From: Dyadobacter luteus
GTDB taxonomy: Bacteria; Bacteroidota; Bacteroidia; Cytophagales; Spirosomataceae
NCBI RefSeq assembly: GCF_003383615.1
Contig: NZ_QNUL01000001.1
Span: 310,001 to 374,000 of the forward strand
Reading direction: 5' to 3'
DNA: 64,000 nt
The notes under the pieces are model-generated. The model saw only the letters and a program-made list of their open reading frames with translations, ran no database searches and was not told where the DNA came from. Numbering within the stretch: position 1 is the first letter of the stretch; each line of letters begins with the position of its first letter. The position numbers and the translations under genes were made by a program. Below, piece by piece: positions 45,501 to 53,872 of the stretch.

Positions 45501-45613
45501 TCCAATCACAATTGATCAGAAGCGAGAAAACTGATATTGATGTTTCCCGATTAAGCCCTGGCATTTACTTTTACAGTATCGGAAACTTCAAAGGCTCATT
45601 TGTCAGACAGTAG
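42578..45613 (+). CDS. Secreted GH30 glucuronoxylanase with T9SS sorting tail
   Basis: A 1011-residue secreted enzyme. After a signal peptide ending near VCAQA, residues about 28-430 form a GH30 barrel plus beta-domain. Acid/base Glu176 lies in SLQNEPDY and nucleophile Glu262 in WMTEYLIN. The segment ATKRYYGQMGDGQ followed by GEITKRGHVLSHYAKYV matches the loop where GH30 subfamily 8 enzymes recognise a glucuronosyl side chain, so cleavage of glucuronoxylan is likely. A long beta-rich middle (about 440-840) of unknown function follows. The C-terminus has a type A T9SS signal (IIYPNPVKNILTLDL then LNVMGQKV and LSPGIYFYSI). It is the only plus-strand enzyme of the locus and ends in a strong terminator. 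Confidence 0.9.
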   Translation: MKRKLLSLLQVLLITGLISGYQHVCAQAVNATVKLNKDISYQKITGFGGFVNSPQFGYNHISEAEIRKMWGAGSEAGYNIMRIYIPVGETNWPQSLATAQLAQSLGLKIFASPWSMPAEWKTYNTIASRYTDDGGVVRPVYLREEHYATYAKYLDDFVTYMRTNGVELEAISLQNEPDYQVDYAGCIWTPAQMANFIKNHADKINCKIIAPESVGITDNYAAAFMDPAVLANFDIFGGHQYGAVQTGHLNVQAQGKEVWMTEYLINWNADGGARNYDWQRDAFDFANRLNDAMLANINAWVHYATKRYYGQMGDGQFGTVAGEITKRGHVLSHYAKYVTGAKRIQNIWNDNTSLLNGSSYISETGNKVFVVVINSSANTYNLSVDLPFLSNSGKAVTTTSSTSMAETSIAFTTETARPKVTIAPSSITTLVFDKSGEREVSQMSSELINFGKIENQNVTNPAFGTAYQLSGKTATIKFDQQLISPNKTADNGYVQLNSKFNKLVFRVENLTSTNQYSSSNTTLYYVNSAGALSSHNYGSVNFSRRQNFDWVFDISENVLTDGCSGIIGISNGNYSSILTFKFANVYFSVGSERGYRFSGPYASTDSYLLDAMDDKSYTSFDFGSVTNIAAQTDWHTSAVNKNAVFYTQDAGLSGKTNVVYGGICADLQLSDMGTDFYPPTGFTATMASYSCTLNGLKMLVLPFEANIPAGVKAYTLEYTDPEIMGKVIISGKIPANTPVLVNGNGSFVFQGSGPVAATPNLRLAITTARTMQVGITGGVYIGIQAPVGSYYLTTTTGTPVFNRITSASQRSVSPFDAYLAPGLDTTASSLELTLDESALPVRLGMFTAKAIENTVRLDWTTHNETGNAGFDIERSSDAVRFTKIGFVKGYGNSQTDNHYNWTDTSVLNGINYYRLKQNDLDGKYAYSIIRSVKNGHAQPVIIYPNPVKNILTLDLKGNRTEGALSILNVMGQKVIQSQLIRSEKTDIDVSRLSPGIYFYSIGNFKGSFVRQ

Positions 45614-45660
45614 CTGCATAAGTTTCTCACAAACAAGTTGGGTTTTATTTAATACGCAAA

Positions 45661-45710
45661 ACATCCTTCTACCTGCTCTGATTAATAGCAGGTGGAAGGA
45701 TGTTTTTTTA
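45661..45710. terminator. Strong intrinsic terminator after the GH30 gene
   Basis: A 17-bp stem, 45661-45677 (ACATCCTTCTACCTGCT) with 45687-45703 (AGCAGGTGGAAGGATGT), has one wobble position and a 9-nt loop, and a T run reaches 45709. It can also serve the convergent lipoprotein gene. Confidence 0.92.
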
Positions 45711-45733
45711 TTCAATCTGCTCCGAAATCGGAT

Positions 45734-46552
45734 TTATTTGCAGTCCCAAACAACCGCTTCGGGGATTCGACCTATTACATTAAAGTGATCATCGTAGGCT
45801 AGCGGCGTATCCAACACAGAACCCGGATACTCAGTTTTGACCGGATTGTTTACGGAGAAAACATTCTGAACCGAAAAATACTCAAAGTTAATAAAATTCA
45901 ACACCTTGACCGTATTTGGATAATCATCATAATAATATTTGATAGGGAGCCTTGATTGGACTTGTCCATTTATTATGGATTCACTTATTTCATTCGACAC
46001 ATTACCTCTACTATCATATTCGAATGTTCTTTTACCACGCACTCTCAAATCATCGATTTCTCGGTTAAAAGGTACATAGGTAAGCATCTCCACTGGCTTA
46101 CGAGAATTAGCATATTTAAACTCATGGCGACCTGTCTCAACACGTGCGCTCTGACCGTTGCGAATACCCTCATATCCAAATTTTCGAATGATCGTCACAC
46201 CATATTCTCCATATTCGTATTCTACTTCCGTCCACGCTTCTCTACCTTCTTTAAAAAGCTCTGTTGGCTCAATCTTAGGCACGACAATCCTTTTAAGCTC
46301 TCCATTTTCATACACCAGGGTTCTGTATAATTCGGTAACCTTAGTTGCGCCAAAATAAACCATGTGCCTGTATATTTCTATCATCTGGTTATCGGCATTG
46401 TACCTGGCGGAAAATTCGTTCCAAGATGTCAGTTTGCAGTCAGGGGTAAAATATCCAAAATTTTTGGGCTCAGGAGCATTATCCTTTTTACAACCTGCAA
46501 TAGCAGCACAAATAATAAAAATTGGAATAAAACGAAAACTATATTTATTCAA
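45734..46552 (-). CDS. Lipoprotein of unknown function
   Basis: A 272-residue lipoprotein: hydrophobic signal FIPIFIICAAIAGCKKD with lipobox at IAGC. No upstream in-frame ATG exists, so the apparent start is a TTG at 46550-46552. The body contains repeated beta-strand/turn units reminiscent of loosely conserved YD-like repeats (EFSARYNADNQMIEIYRH, FEYDSRGNVSNEI, IKYYYDDYPNTV), a pattern common in Bacteroidota surface lipoproteins. No enzyme motif is visible. It lies between the convergent GH30 gene and the leftward xylan operon, and 339 bp separate it from the symporter stop. A link to xylan use is possible but unsupported. Confidence 0.65.
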   Translation of the reverse strand: MNKYSFRFIPIFIICAAIAGCKKDNAPEPKNFGYFTPDCKLTSWNEFSARYNADNQMIEIYRHMVYFGATKVTELYRTLVYENGELKRIVVPKIEPTELFKEGREAWTEVEYEYGEYGVTIIRKFGYEGIRNGQSARVETGRHEFKYANSRKPVEMLTYVPFNREIDDLRVRGKRTFEYDSRGNVSNEISESIINGQVQSRLPIKYYYDDYPNTVKVLNFINFEYFSVQNVFSVNNPVKTEYPGSVLDTPLAYDDHFNVIGRIPEAVVWDCK

Positions 46553-46891
46553 AATTAATGAGAGATAAGGTTTAAACTGGTTACAAATATATAGATTTAT
46601 TCAGCTAAGCTATCTGTGAAGTTTGTTATAGCAGATCACCAGTCAGATTCTTTGACCTACATCATAGAAATGACCTCTCGGGATTAGAATCATTTATCGT
46701 CAACAAATAACATTTGTCACCGCTATGTAACTTAATTGCAGCAATGAGGTATATGAGCATGACTACCCCTACGCTTCAGGCTTATTCTTACATTTTTTTA
46801 TTAATCATATATAACGGTAGGCTCACGCAAAAAAAGTCCCCGAAAAGCTATTGCTCCCGGGGACGTAGATGAGATAATTGACCTGATTATC
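46553..46891. other. 339-bp gap between lipoprotein and symporter genes
   Basis: No coding frame is supported. It contains the symporter terminator at its right end and a TTGACCTACATCAT sequence at 46652-46665 that resembles a Crp/Fnr site with an imperfect right arm. Confidence 0.55.
46828..46864 (-). terminator. Intrinsic terminator of the symporter gene / xylan operon
   Basis: GTCCCCG (46836-46842) pairs with CGGGGAC (46858-46864). On the minus strand the hairpin is followed by a run of seven T. It lies 28 bp beyond the symporter stop. Confidence 0.85.
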
Positions 46892-48508
46892 CTACCAAAA
46901 ATAAACGTACAATAAAATCAACATAATAAATATAACAACAGAACCCCATACAAAGCCTTTATGAGCGCGGAACATAGATGCGTCAACAGTGAGTCCTTTT
47001 TTCTCGTCGGGTAGAACATAACTCAGTATAAACATTCCTGCAACGCAAATCACAAAGACCCAACCCATCCGGTCAAGGAACGGAACCTGAGACCAGTCCG
47101 CAAAGGGAAGCCAGTTGTTGTGCATACTCAGTGCGATCAGAAAGCCGCCCACGATGGCGAATAGCGCGCCGGCCGAATTGCTGCGTTTCCAGAAAAAGCC
47201 CATAATAAACGAAGCGAAAATTCCCGGAGAAAGAAGTCCTGTCATTTGCTGTATAAACTGGAAACCACCCGCTTTATCAATACCCATGTAAGGTGAAACC
47301 ACGATAGCAAGTATCATGGATATTACAATTACGATGCGGCCAATTGTCACCAGCTGTGCTTCGGTTTTATTCTTGCCGATATACACTTTGAAAATGTCCA
47401 GCGTAAAAATGGTAGATATACTATTGGCTTTACCTGCTAGTGACGCTACGATTGCTGCAGTTAGTGCGGCAAAGGAAAGACCTTTCAGTCCGGCAGGTAA
47501 CAAATTGAGCAAGACAGGATAGGCCTTATCAGCAACGATCACGCCGTTTTCTGTCATTTCCTGCTGAAATAATCCCTGATTATAAAGCGTGTAGGCAGCA
47601 ATACCTGGCAAAACTACGATCACCGGCATCAGAAGTTTAAGGAAAGCCGCAAACAAAAGTCCGTTACGGGCAGTCTTAAGATCAGCTCCCAGAGCGCGCT
47701 GGGTAATATACTGGTTGCAACCCCAGTAGTTCAGGTTTACAATCCACATACCACCAAGCAGCACAGTAAGTCCGGGAAGCTCCATGTAGTGTGTACTATC
47801 CTTTTTAAAGATCATGTGGAAGTGGTCAGAATGATTCTCTTTCATCATTTTCAATCCGTTCATCAGACCAGACGTATCAAAGTTATCTGATACCAGATTG
47901 ATCGCAATGTAGCTGGTCGCAAGACCACCGATGATCAGAAAAAACACCTGTATCACGTCTGTAAAACCGATCACCTTCATACCGCCGATCGTGATTACAA
48001 TAGAGAATATGGCCAGCCCCCACATGCATAAATCAAAGTCAAGTCCGGATATACCGGATACTGCCAATGCTCCCAGGTAGAGGATTGAGGTTAGATTGAC
48101 CAGAATATATAAGCCGAGCCAGAATACTGCCATGATCAGACTCACCGTAGGATTGTAACGCTGACTGAGAAACTGAGGCATTGTAAAAATATTGTTTTTC
48201 AGATAAATCGGCATGAAGAATAACGCAACGATGACCAGAGTCGCCGCTGCCATCCACTCATAACTGGAAATGGCAAGACCCATTGAAAAGCCATTCCCCG
48301 ACATACCGATAAACTGCTCAGCCGAAATATTGGATGCAATCAGGGAAGCACCTATCGCCCACCAGGTAAGTGATCCTTCCGCAAGAAAGAAATCTTTGGT
48401 GGAAGCGGCTTCACTTTTTTTCCTGTTGTAGATCCAGTAGCCATAGGCAGATACAATAATGAAGTAAATAAAGAAAATGACATAATCCAGAAATTGTAAC
48501 TGTTTCAT
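46892..48508 (-). CDS. SSS-family sodium:sugar symporter
   Basis: About 538 residues from the ATG at 48506-48508; a longer frame adds 27 residues that break the usual SGLT start. Fourteen or so hydrophobic helices are predicted. SGLT-type segments include YWIYNRKKSEAASTKDFFLA (core KDFFLAEGSLTWWAIGASLIASNISAEQFIG in two parts), GMKVIGFTDVIQ and KGLSFAALTAAIVASLAGKANS-like SFAALTAAIVASLAGK. It probably imports xylose, xylo-oligosaccharides or other released sugars with Na+. It is the last gene of the leftward xylan cluster and has a 300-bp structured upstream region, so it may also have its own promoter. Confidence 0.88.
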   Translation of the reverse strand: MKQLQFLDYVIFFIYFIIVSAYGYWIYNRKKSEAASTKDFFLAEGSLTWWAIGASLIASNISAEQFIGMSGNGFSMGLAISSYEWMAAATLVIVALFFMPIYLKNNIFTMPQFLSQRYNPTVSLIMAVFWLGLYILVNLTSILYLGALAVSGISGLDFDLCMWGLAIFSIVITIGGMKVIGFTDVIQVFFLIIGGLATSYIAINLVSDNFDTSGLMNGLKMMKENHSDHFHMIFKKDSTHYMELPGLTVLLGGMWIVNLNYWGCNQYITQRALGADLKTARNGLLFAAFLKLLMPVIVVLPGIAAYTLYNQGLFQQEMTENGVIVADKAYPVLLNLLPAGLKGLSFAALTAAIVASLAGKANSISTIFTLDIFKVYIGKNKTEAQLVTIGRIVIVISMILAIVVSPYMGIDKAGGFQFIQQMTGLLSPGIFASFIMGFFWKRSNSAGALFAIVGGFLIALSMHNNWLPFADWSQVPFLDRMGWVFVICVAGMFILSYVLPDEKKGLTVDASMFRAHKGFVWGSVVIFIMLILLYVYFW

Positions 48509-48608
48509 TGACAGTATTTTTTTGTTTAAATAAGGTGAAATATGACGTATTGAACTCCTTGATAAAACTGTAAATACGAGATGGGGCAAGACAAATCATC
48601 AGATAAGT

Positions 48609-48634
48609 TTTCCCGGCGAAAGCTCGCCGGGAAA
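48609..48634. other. Perfect 11-bp GC-rich hairpin
   Basis: TTTCCCGGCGA and TCGCCGGGAAA flank a four-base loop (AAGC). No T run follows on either strand, so it is not a standard intrinsic terminator. Confidence 0.7.
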
Positions 48635-48720
48635 TAAACCAGAATTACTCTAACCAATAAGATCTCATTTTACCCCCATTCAAACAGGGGGCTGCACGCT
48701 TGATAGCTATACGTCACACG

Positions 48721-48728
48721 CAAAGTTA
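48721..48728 (-). promoter_or_regulatory. Candidate -7 box (TAACTTTG) for the symporter gene
   Basis: The minus strand reads TAACTTTG, an exact TAnnTTTG match, about 213 bp upstream of the symporter ATG. No -33 element with standard spacing is evident. Confidence 0.35.
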
Positions 48729-48821
48729 AAAGTGCAAATATGTCCGGTGTTAGCAATTTTGTCTGAATTAGGAGCATTTATGTGTAAGTGCGGGTTTTGT
48801 TGCGGCTACTTAATGCTACTT

Positions 48822-50951
48822 TTACCTGATCAGATATACATTTACAGACTTTTTCACATCCTCCAAAGTCTGTTTAGGGGCTTCAAATTCTGCCGGTACC
48901 GGTTGGCGGGCAAAGGACTGTAAGTACAGTACCCAGGCATCTCTCCACCAGAGTGCTTCCCTATGCTGCACTTTTAATCTTTGGGCAACATTGGTATACA
49001 CTTCCGGATCAAGATTTACCTTTGCAAGATCCCATTGCTTTTGCATCCATAACACAGAATCCGCTCCGGCGTACAGACGCGTACAAAGCTCGCCCCATAA
49101 CGTTTTTCCCGTGCTTAATTTTTTATCCCAACCTACGTAATGAAACCACAAAAGGTACGGCAGAGCAGTTTTATCGGGGTTGTTCCATTGCTTCTGAACC
49201 TGCAGTTGGTACTGAGCCAATGCATTACTACCACCTGTGGTTCTGTCAAAACCCAGGCCTGTAGAATCCGCGCGGTGGTAGTACGTAGCTGTCCAGTCCG
49301 GACGCGAGCCCCTGCTCTGCCAGGGTTCTGGCGCAAAGTGTACGCCCATCCACGGGCGCGAAAGGCCAAGAGGCGTATTGTAGTCGACATAAATCTCACG
49401 TGACCTGAGCAGCATATTCACAACATGCCCCCGCGCTTTTTGATCGCGTGTCAATGTGAGCCGCGTCCATTCGTCTGCGATTTGCTCAGCACTTAACTGA
49501 TGATCCCAGCTTAGCCTGCCGAATGCATACCAGTTGGCTTGCGCAAGCGGATGGCCTGTCCAGTTTCTGTCACTGCCGGTATTGGCTACTCCGGCCATCA
49601 GCGTTTTTGTGTAACCATGCAGACTTCCGTCAATAACCTTCGCAACGGTCGAACCCTGCCCATTCACATAGGTATCTGAATCAAGGCATTCCTTGAATAG
49701 CGGAGCTTCATAAACAGCGTGCGCTGCAAATCCCAGGTATTCCTGCGTGATCTGAAATTCCATTCCCAATGGCGTTTTGGGCATATTACCAAACAGTGGC
49801 GAAAAAGGCTCGCGCGGCTGAAAATCGATCGGACCATTTTTCACCTGCACGATCACCTTCGGGTCAAACTTACCATCCAGAGGGACAAATTCTTCATAGG
49901 CCGCTTTGAACCGGTCCGCATTCGGATCCGCTTTGTACACAAACGCTCGCCAGATCACAATGCCATCATAGGGCTTGAATGCTTCAGCGAGCATATTGGC
50001 ACCATCCGCATGTGTGCGGCCGTAATCCTGAGGGCCGGGTTCACCTTCCGAGTTAGCCTTCACAAGAAAACCTCCGAAATCAGGAATTTCTTTATAAATC
50101 TGAGCCACCTTCTCTGTCCACCACGCCCGGACTTTTGGATCCAGAGGATCAGAAGTGGTCAAACCGCCCAGGGTTTTGGGAGCTGCAAAGTATACAGACA
50201 AATAGGTCTTAATCCCATACTTCCGCATTACATTAGCAATCGCAGCTACTTTGACTATGTATTCCTGCGACATAAACCTGGCGCTGGCATTCACATTGTT
50301 GAGCACGGTGCCATTAATGCCCAAAGACGCATTGGCACGGGCGTAATCTTCGTAGCGCGGATCAACACGCTCGGGCAATTCATACCATTTCCAAAGAGAT
50401 GAGCCGGCGTAGCCCCGCTCAATGGTTCCATCCACATTATCCCAATGGTTCAGCATACGGTACTGTACCTTAGGTCTGCTGGCAATGTTAAGATTTTTTA
50501 ATGGCTGCTGCATCTGCAAACGTCTGAGCAAAGCGAATGCCCCATAAAGCAGGCCGTTTTCAGATTCGGAACTAATGACGATATTACCAGCTGATAACTG
50601 AATCTGATACCCTTCGTGGTCCTGTTTATCAGCTGTTTCAGATTTTAGTTTGAAGACGATTCCGCCTGCACGATTACCCGGCGAGCTCACAACAGAAATG
50701 CTTTTTCCAAGGAGTTGCTGCATCCCCCGCTGCAACTCCTTGGATGCGCTGCCAATAGTTTCACCATTTGATGACTGCCCGATAAATCCGGAATATTTCA
50801 GGTAATCGGCCTTTATAGCCGGAATGGTGACAGGCTCGTATTTTAGCCAAAGCCGGTAGCCATCATCCCCATCAGAGGTTACCGGAGCAGCGGCAAATGA
50901 CGTCGCAACGATCAGAATAAAATGGGTTAATAATAGTAGGAATTGTTTCAT
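48822..50951 (-). CDS. aguA: GH67 alpha-glucuronidase
   Basis: A 709-residue exported enzyme (signal MKQFLLLLTHFILIVATSFAAA). GH67 architecture: an N-terminal beta domain (about 25-150), the (beta/alpha)8 catalytic barrel (about 155-480) and a C-terminal helical domain. Strongly conserved family segments are MLNHWDNVDGTIERGYAGSS (core NHWDNVDGTIERGY), GTVLNNVNA, VYFAAPKTLGG, FLVKANSEGEPGPQDYGR and LGMEFQITQEYLG. It removes 4-O-methyl-glucuronic acid from the non-reducing end xylose of xylo-oligosaccharides, in the periplasm. It lies 82 bp after the deacetylase gene. The presence of GH67 together with GH30 marks the locus as specialised for glucuronoxylan. Confidence 0.93.
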   Translation of the reverse strand: MKQFLLLLTHFILIVATSFAAAPVTSDGDDGYRLWLKYEPVTIPAIKADYLKYSGFIGQSSNGETIGSASKELQRGMQQLLGKSISVVSSPGNRAGGIVFKLKSETADKQDHEGYQIQLSAGNIVISSESENGLLYGAFALLRRLQMQQPLKNLNIASRPKVQYRMLNHWDNVDGTIERGYAGSSLWKWYELPERVDPRYEDYARANASLGINGTVLNNVNASARFMSQEYIVKVAAIANVMRKYGIKTYLSVYFAAPKTLGGLTTSDPLDPKVRAWWTEKVAQIYKEIPDFGGFLVKANSEGEPGPQDYGRTHADGANMLAEAFKPYDGIVIWRAFVYKADPNADRFKAAYEEFVPLDGKFDPKVIVQVKNGPIDFQPREPFSPLFGNMPKTPLGMEFQITQEYLGFAAHAVYEAPLFKECLDSDTYVNGQGSTVAKVIDGSLHGYTKTLMAGVANTGSDRNWTGHPLAQANWYAFGRLSWDHQLSAEQIADEWTRLTLTRDQKARGHVVNMLLRSREIYVDYNTPLGLSRPWMGVHFAPEPWQSRGSRPDWTATYYHRADSTGLGFDRTTGGSNALAQYQLQVQKQWNNPDKTALPYLLWFHYVGWDKKLSTGKTLWGELCTRLYAGADSVLWMQKQWDLAKVNLDPEVYTNVAQRLKVQHREALWWRDAWVLYLQSFARQPVPAEFEAPKQTLEDVKKSVNVYLIR

Positions 50952-51032
50952 TTCACTTATTCAAAATTTGATTTATGTCTTTAATCTCTCAAAATTCACG
51001 ATCTATAACAGGTCATGTTATGCGCTTCAAAG

Positions 51033-53699
51033 CTATTTATTCAGACTTTTGATATGCTCAGCTACATTGAGCATGGTATCAATGTAAATGTCATTTTGCT
51101 GTTCTTTCAGATAATGCAGCAACTCACTGTGCGCCTGGCTCGACACATTCAGTGCGTGCTCCCCTCCTACGCCGTGGAAAAGAAAAACCAATAGTTTCCC
51201 ACTTTTTTGCGCCTCTTTTACCAGGTCAATCATCTGCTGACCAGTTTGTTCCACCATCGAATAACAATCAATGTCCAGCAATTTCTGCTGATCAAACGTA
51301 TGCATTTCATGACGGACAGATCTGGCAGCCACAAAATCTTCAGAAAGGGATTCTATAAACTCCCCCTCAGCGACTTTCTTGTGGCCGCAAGTAAAAGCGA
51401 AGGTACGTTTGTCCCGACCGTCAATGGATTTCAAAAAAGCATTACACATCCTGATCTCATCCTGAATTCTGCCTAAGCTATACTTGCTCAGATCATACTC
51501 CGGCTTTACCCAATTCATGCCAGGCCCCGTTGCATCGCAGGGATGATACAAGGTGTGATTGCCAAGTTCATGGCCACCAGCTGCTGCATTTCGCCAGTCT
51601 TTAATTCTTGTTCTGGCGGCTTCTGAAGAAGCTGTCAGGTAAAAAGTACCTTTCAGACTTAATGAATCTAAAGCCGGAATTACATTATCCAGATGTACAT
51701 TCAGCGCGTCGTCGTAAGTGAGCACCACGGCCGCTTTCTTTCCTTTCCAGGGTTTTGATTCATCCAAAACTTCCGCATCAGTTCTGAACGGCGAGGCCGG
51801 CAAACCTTCCGAATTATAAAAGTTAATTCCTTGGGGATTGTCCTGCCAGCCATAACGGACATATTTCGGACTTTTCACAGCCTCACTTGCTAATTCAATC
51901 TGGTCTTTGCCTGATATCTTTGCTTTTGCCCATACAAACTTTTTGTCGTAATCCGCCACAGCAAACCAGCGTAAATCCTCCCCATCGCCAGACTGTACTC
52001 CCTCACCCACATCGCTGAATGTAAGCAGAATTTTATCGCCCAGAATGCTTTGTGACTTAAGCCTGGGGCCGCTATATATTACTTGTTTATCACCGTAGGC
52101 CAGGTTTCTGGCAGAAAGTGCCAGTCGTTTGCCTATATCCTTTTTGTTCAAAGGATGTATATCGTTCCATTCCCCCAAATCCAGCGTTACCGTGACCGAC
52201 GTGTTTTTCAATGTCAATGCCTGGTTTTGTGCCTCTCTGATCACAGCCCAGCTGCTCTCGGCAGGCTTATAATTTATATCCTGAAAGTTAGGTAACTGCA
52301 CTACCAGAAAAGGCAGGTTTTCGTTTCTCCAAAGACTGCGCCAGTCCTTAATCAGCACCGGCATAAGTTTGTAATACGCATTTGCAGTCATCACATTTGA
52401 TTCGCCCTGATACCAGATGAAGCCTTTCACTTTGGCTGGCAAGAGTGGCGCAACCATTGCATTGTATAAAGCCGTTGGCTGATTTTGGGCTACCAACGGT
52501 GTAGTGGCTAGTTCGCCTGCATTTAAGGATTTATATACCTGACCAACCTTATACTGCCAGGTTCCTTTGAGATTAATTTCCTGATCCTTGGTTGTCATGA
52601 AATAGGGTTTATCGGCTACAAAACCGCCTTTTCCTGTCTGATTTGTGACACGTATTACAAACGTGTTCTTACCCTCTTTGAGTAAATCAGCAGGAATTTC
52701 GTATCGTCGTGGCGGATATTGATAAGTTGTTCCGCCAATTCTTTTTCCGTTCACATACATTTCGTCTGCATCTACAATACGGCCCATGAAAAGCTTGACT
52801 GGCTTTCCTATCCAATTTTGTGGAACCTCAAATTCTTTTCTAAACCATACAACCCCATCCAGGTCTTTAAGCCCCTGATCTTCCCAATAGCCGGGTATAT
52901 TGAAATTCCGCCATCCTTTTGGCTGATAGCTTTCACTCTCCCAATGTTCCTTTTTCCCATGGTCAAATGCGTCGCTATTTCCAGGAATGATAACAGGCCG
53001 AAATGTTCGGGATCTGACGTAACTACTATCCTTGTTCAGGCTGATCACTTTCTGAATATCATCGGAGTTTTTATACCCCTGCTCACTGATCCATGCTTCA
53101 ATGGGTGTTCCTCCTACTGAGCTGTTGATAATACCGATAGGAACCTTGTATTGGTGATACAAATCTCTGGCGAAAAAATAGGTGACAGCGCCAAAGCTCA
53201 ATACATCAGCTCCATTGGCTGTTTTCCACTGTGATTCGGGTAAATCCTGCTTCGGCCCATTCAGATCTGCAAGAGTGGGAATGAAAAAATTGCGGATATC
53301 CGGGTAATCAGCGGATGCGATATCCTGAGCAAAACGCTCTTTGACTCTTTCCATATTGATAACCATGTTGCTTTGACCGCTGCAAAGCCAGACGTCCCCG
53401 AAGGCAATGTTTTTAATCCTGATTTGATTTTTGCCTTTGACAAGCATCTCAAAGCCAACACCTGCCGGTTGGGCTGGCAACTGCATTTCCCACCGCCCGC
53501 CGGCGCTTGTAACTGCACTATTACTTTTGTTTTTCAGAGTGACCGTAACCTTCTCTTTCGGATCTGCCCAGCCCCAAATCGTAATGGACTGATCCCGTTG
53601 CAGTACCATATCATCAGAAATCAACTGCGGTAAACGGATATCTGCAAACAAATCAGCAGATAAGAAAAACAGCAAAAATGCAAACTTGAAAAATTTCAT
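51033..53699 (-). CDS. Bimodular acetyl-xylan esterase: SASA-type esterase plus NodB-type deacetylase
   Basis: About 888 residues from the ATG at 53697-53699, where a signal peptide begins (MKFFKFAFLLFFLSADLFA). A longer frame would run into intergenic repeat DNA. Residues about 95-490 form a SASA (sialate O-acetylesterase-like) SGNH domain with Ser110 in CSGQSNMV and the catalytic WYQGESN block. It is interrupted by a jelly-roll insertion (WFRKEFEVPQNW, then YVNGKRIGGTTY). Residues about 650-885 form a polysaccharide deacetylase domain with Asp663-Asp664 in VLTYDDALN and the metal-binding GNHTLYHP. Both modules would remove acetyl groups from xylan. It lies between GH10 and GH67 genes. Confidence 0.9.
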   Translation of the reverse strand: MKFFKFAFLLFFLSADLFADIRLPQLISDDMVLQRDQSITIWGWADPKEKVTVTLKNKSNSAVTSAGGRWEMQLPAQPAGVGFEMLVKGKNQIRIKNIAFGDVWLCSGQSNMVINMERVKERFAQDIASADYPDIRNFFIPTLADLNGPKQDLPESQWKTANGADVLSFGAVTYFFARDLYHQYKVPIGIINSSVGGTPIEAWISEQGYKNSDDIQKVISLNKDSSYVRSRTFRPVIIPGNSDAFDHGKKEHWESESYQPKGWRNFNIPGYWEDQGLKDLDGVVWFRKEFEVPQNWIGKPVKLFMGRIVDADEMYVNGKRIGGTTYQYPPRRYEIPADLLKEGKNTFVIRVTNQTGKGGFVADKPYFMTTKDQEINLKGTWQYKVGQVYKSLNAGELATTPLVAQNQPTALYNAMVAPLLPAKVKGFIWYQGESNVMTANAYYKLMPVLIKDWRSLWRNENLPFLVVQLPNFQDINYKPAESSWAVIREAQNQALTLKNTSVTVTLDLGEWNDIHPLNKKDIGKRLALSARNLAYGDKQVIYSGPRLKSQSILGDKILLTFSDVGEGVQSGDGEDLRWFAVADYDKKFVWAKAKISGKDQIELASEAVKSPKYVRYGWQDNPQGINFYNSEGLPASPFRTDAEVLDESKPWKGKKAAVVLTYDDALNVHLDNVIPALDSLSLKGTFYLTASSEAARTRIKDWRNAAAGGHELGNHTLYHPCDATGPGMNWVKPEYDLSKYSLGRIQDEIRMCNAFLKSIDGRDKRTFAFTCGHKKVAEGEFIESLSEDFVAARSVRHEMHTFDQQKLLDIDCYSMVEQTGQQMIDLVKEAQKSGKLLVFLFHGVGGEHALNVSSQAHSELLHYLKEQQNDIYIDTMLNVAEHIKSLNK

Positions 53700-53768
53700 T
53701 AACTGGTGGTTGTAACGTGTATTAAAATTGGTATGGACCTGTGTGAACGCGGTAAAATGGTTGATGTC

Positions 53769-53830
53769 GCACTTCGACAAGCTGGGTGGCATTTTTATTT
53801 ACAAGCCACTTCGACAAGCCTGTGTGACAA
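53769..53830. repeat. Pair of CACTTCGACAAGC direct repeats (REP-like)
   Basis: The word CACTTCGACAAGC occurs at 53770-53782 and 53807-53819; the second copy continues as CTGTGTGACAA. Both sit in the 173-bp gap between the GH10 stop and the deacetylase ATG. Confidence 0.55.
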
Positions 53831-53872
53831 TGCATGACAATCAATTACGATACCTGACACTATTTGCCCGTA

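Larger units (their letters stand above)
48509..48821. other. 313-bp structured leader region upstream of the symporter
   Basis: No coding frame is supported. On the minus strand it contains a TAACTTTG -7 consensus (48721-48728), a CCCCC/GGGGG hairpin (48673-48691) and a perfect 11-bp hairpin (48609-48634). These could form a symporter 5' leader of about 200 nt, or processing and termination structures after the GH67 gene. Confidence 0.5.

Noticed and set aside
46652-46665. TTGACCTACATCAT, similar to a Crp/Fnr site
   Set aside because: One arm is imperfect, and the nearest gene is a lipoprotein of unknown function about 100 bp away; weak evidence compared with 27390-27403.
49719-50402. 227-codon plus-strand frame opposite GH67
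   Set aside because: Antisense shadow of the alpha-glucuronidase; the residues are rich in Arg/His/Ile as expected of a shadow frame.
53700-53792. 31-residue N-terminal extension of the deacetylase
   Set aside because: The extension is encoded by intergenic repeat DNA, and a proper signal peptide starts at the ATG at 53697-53699.
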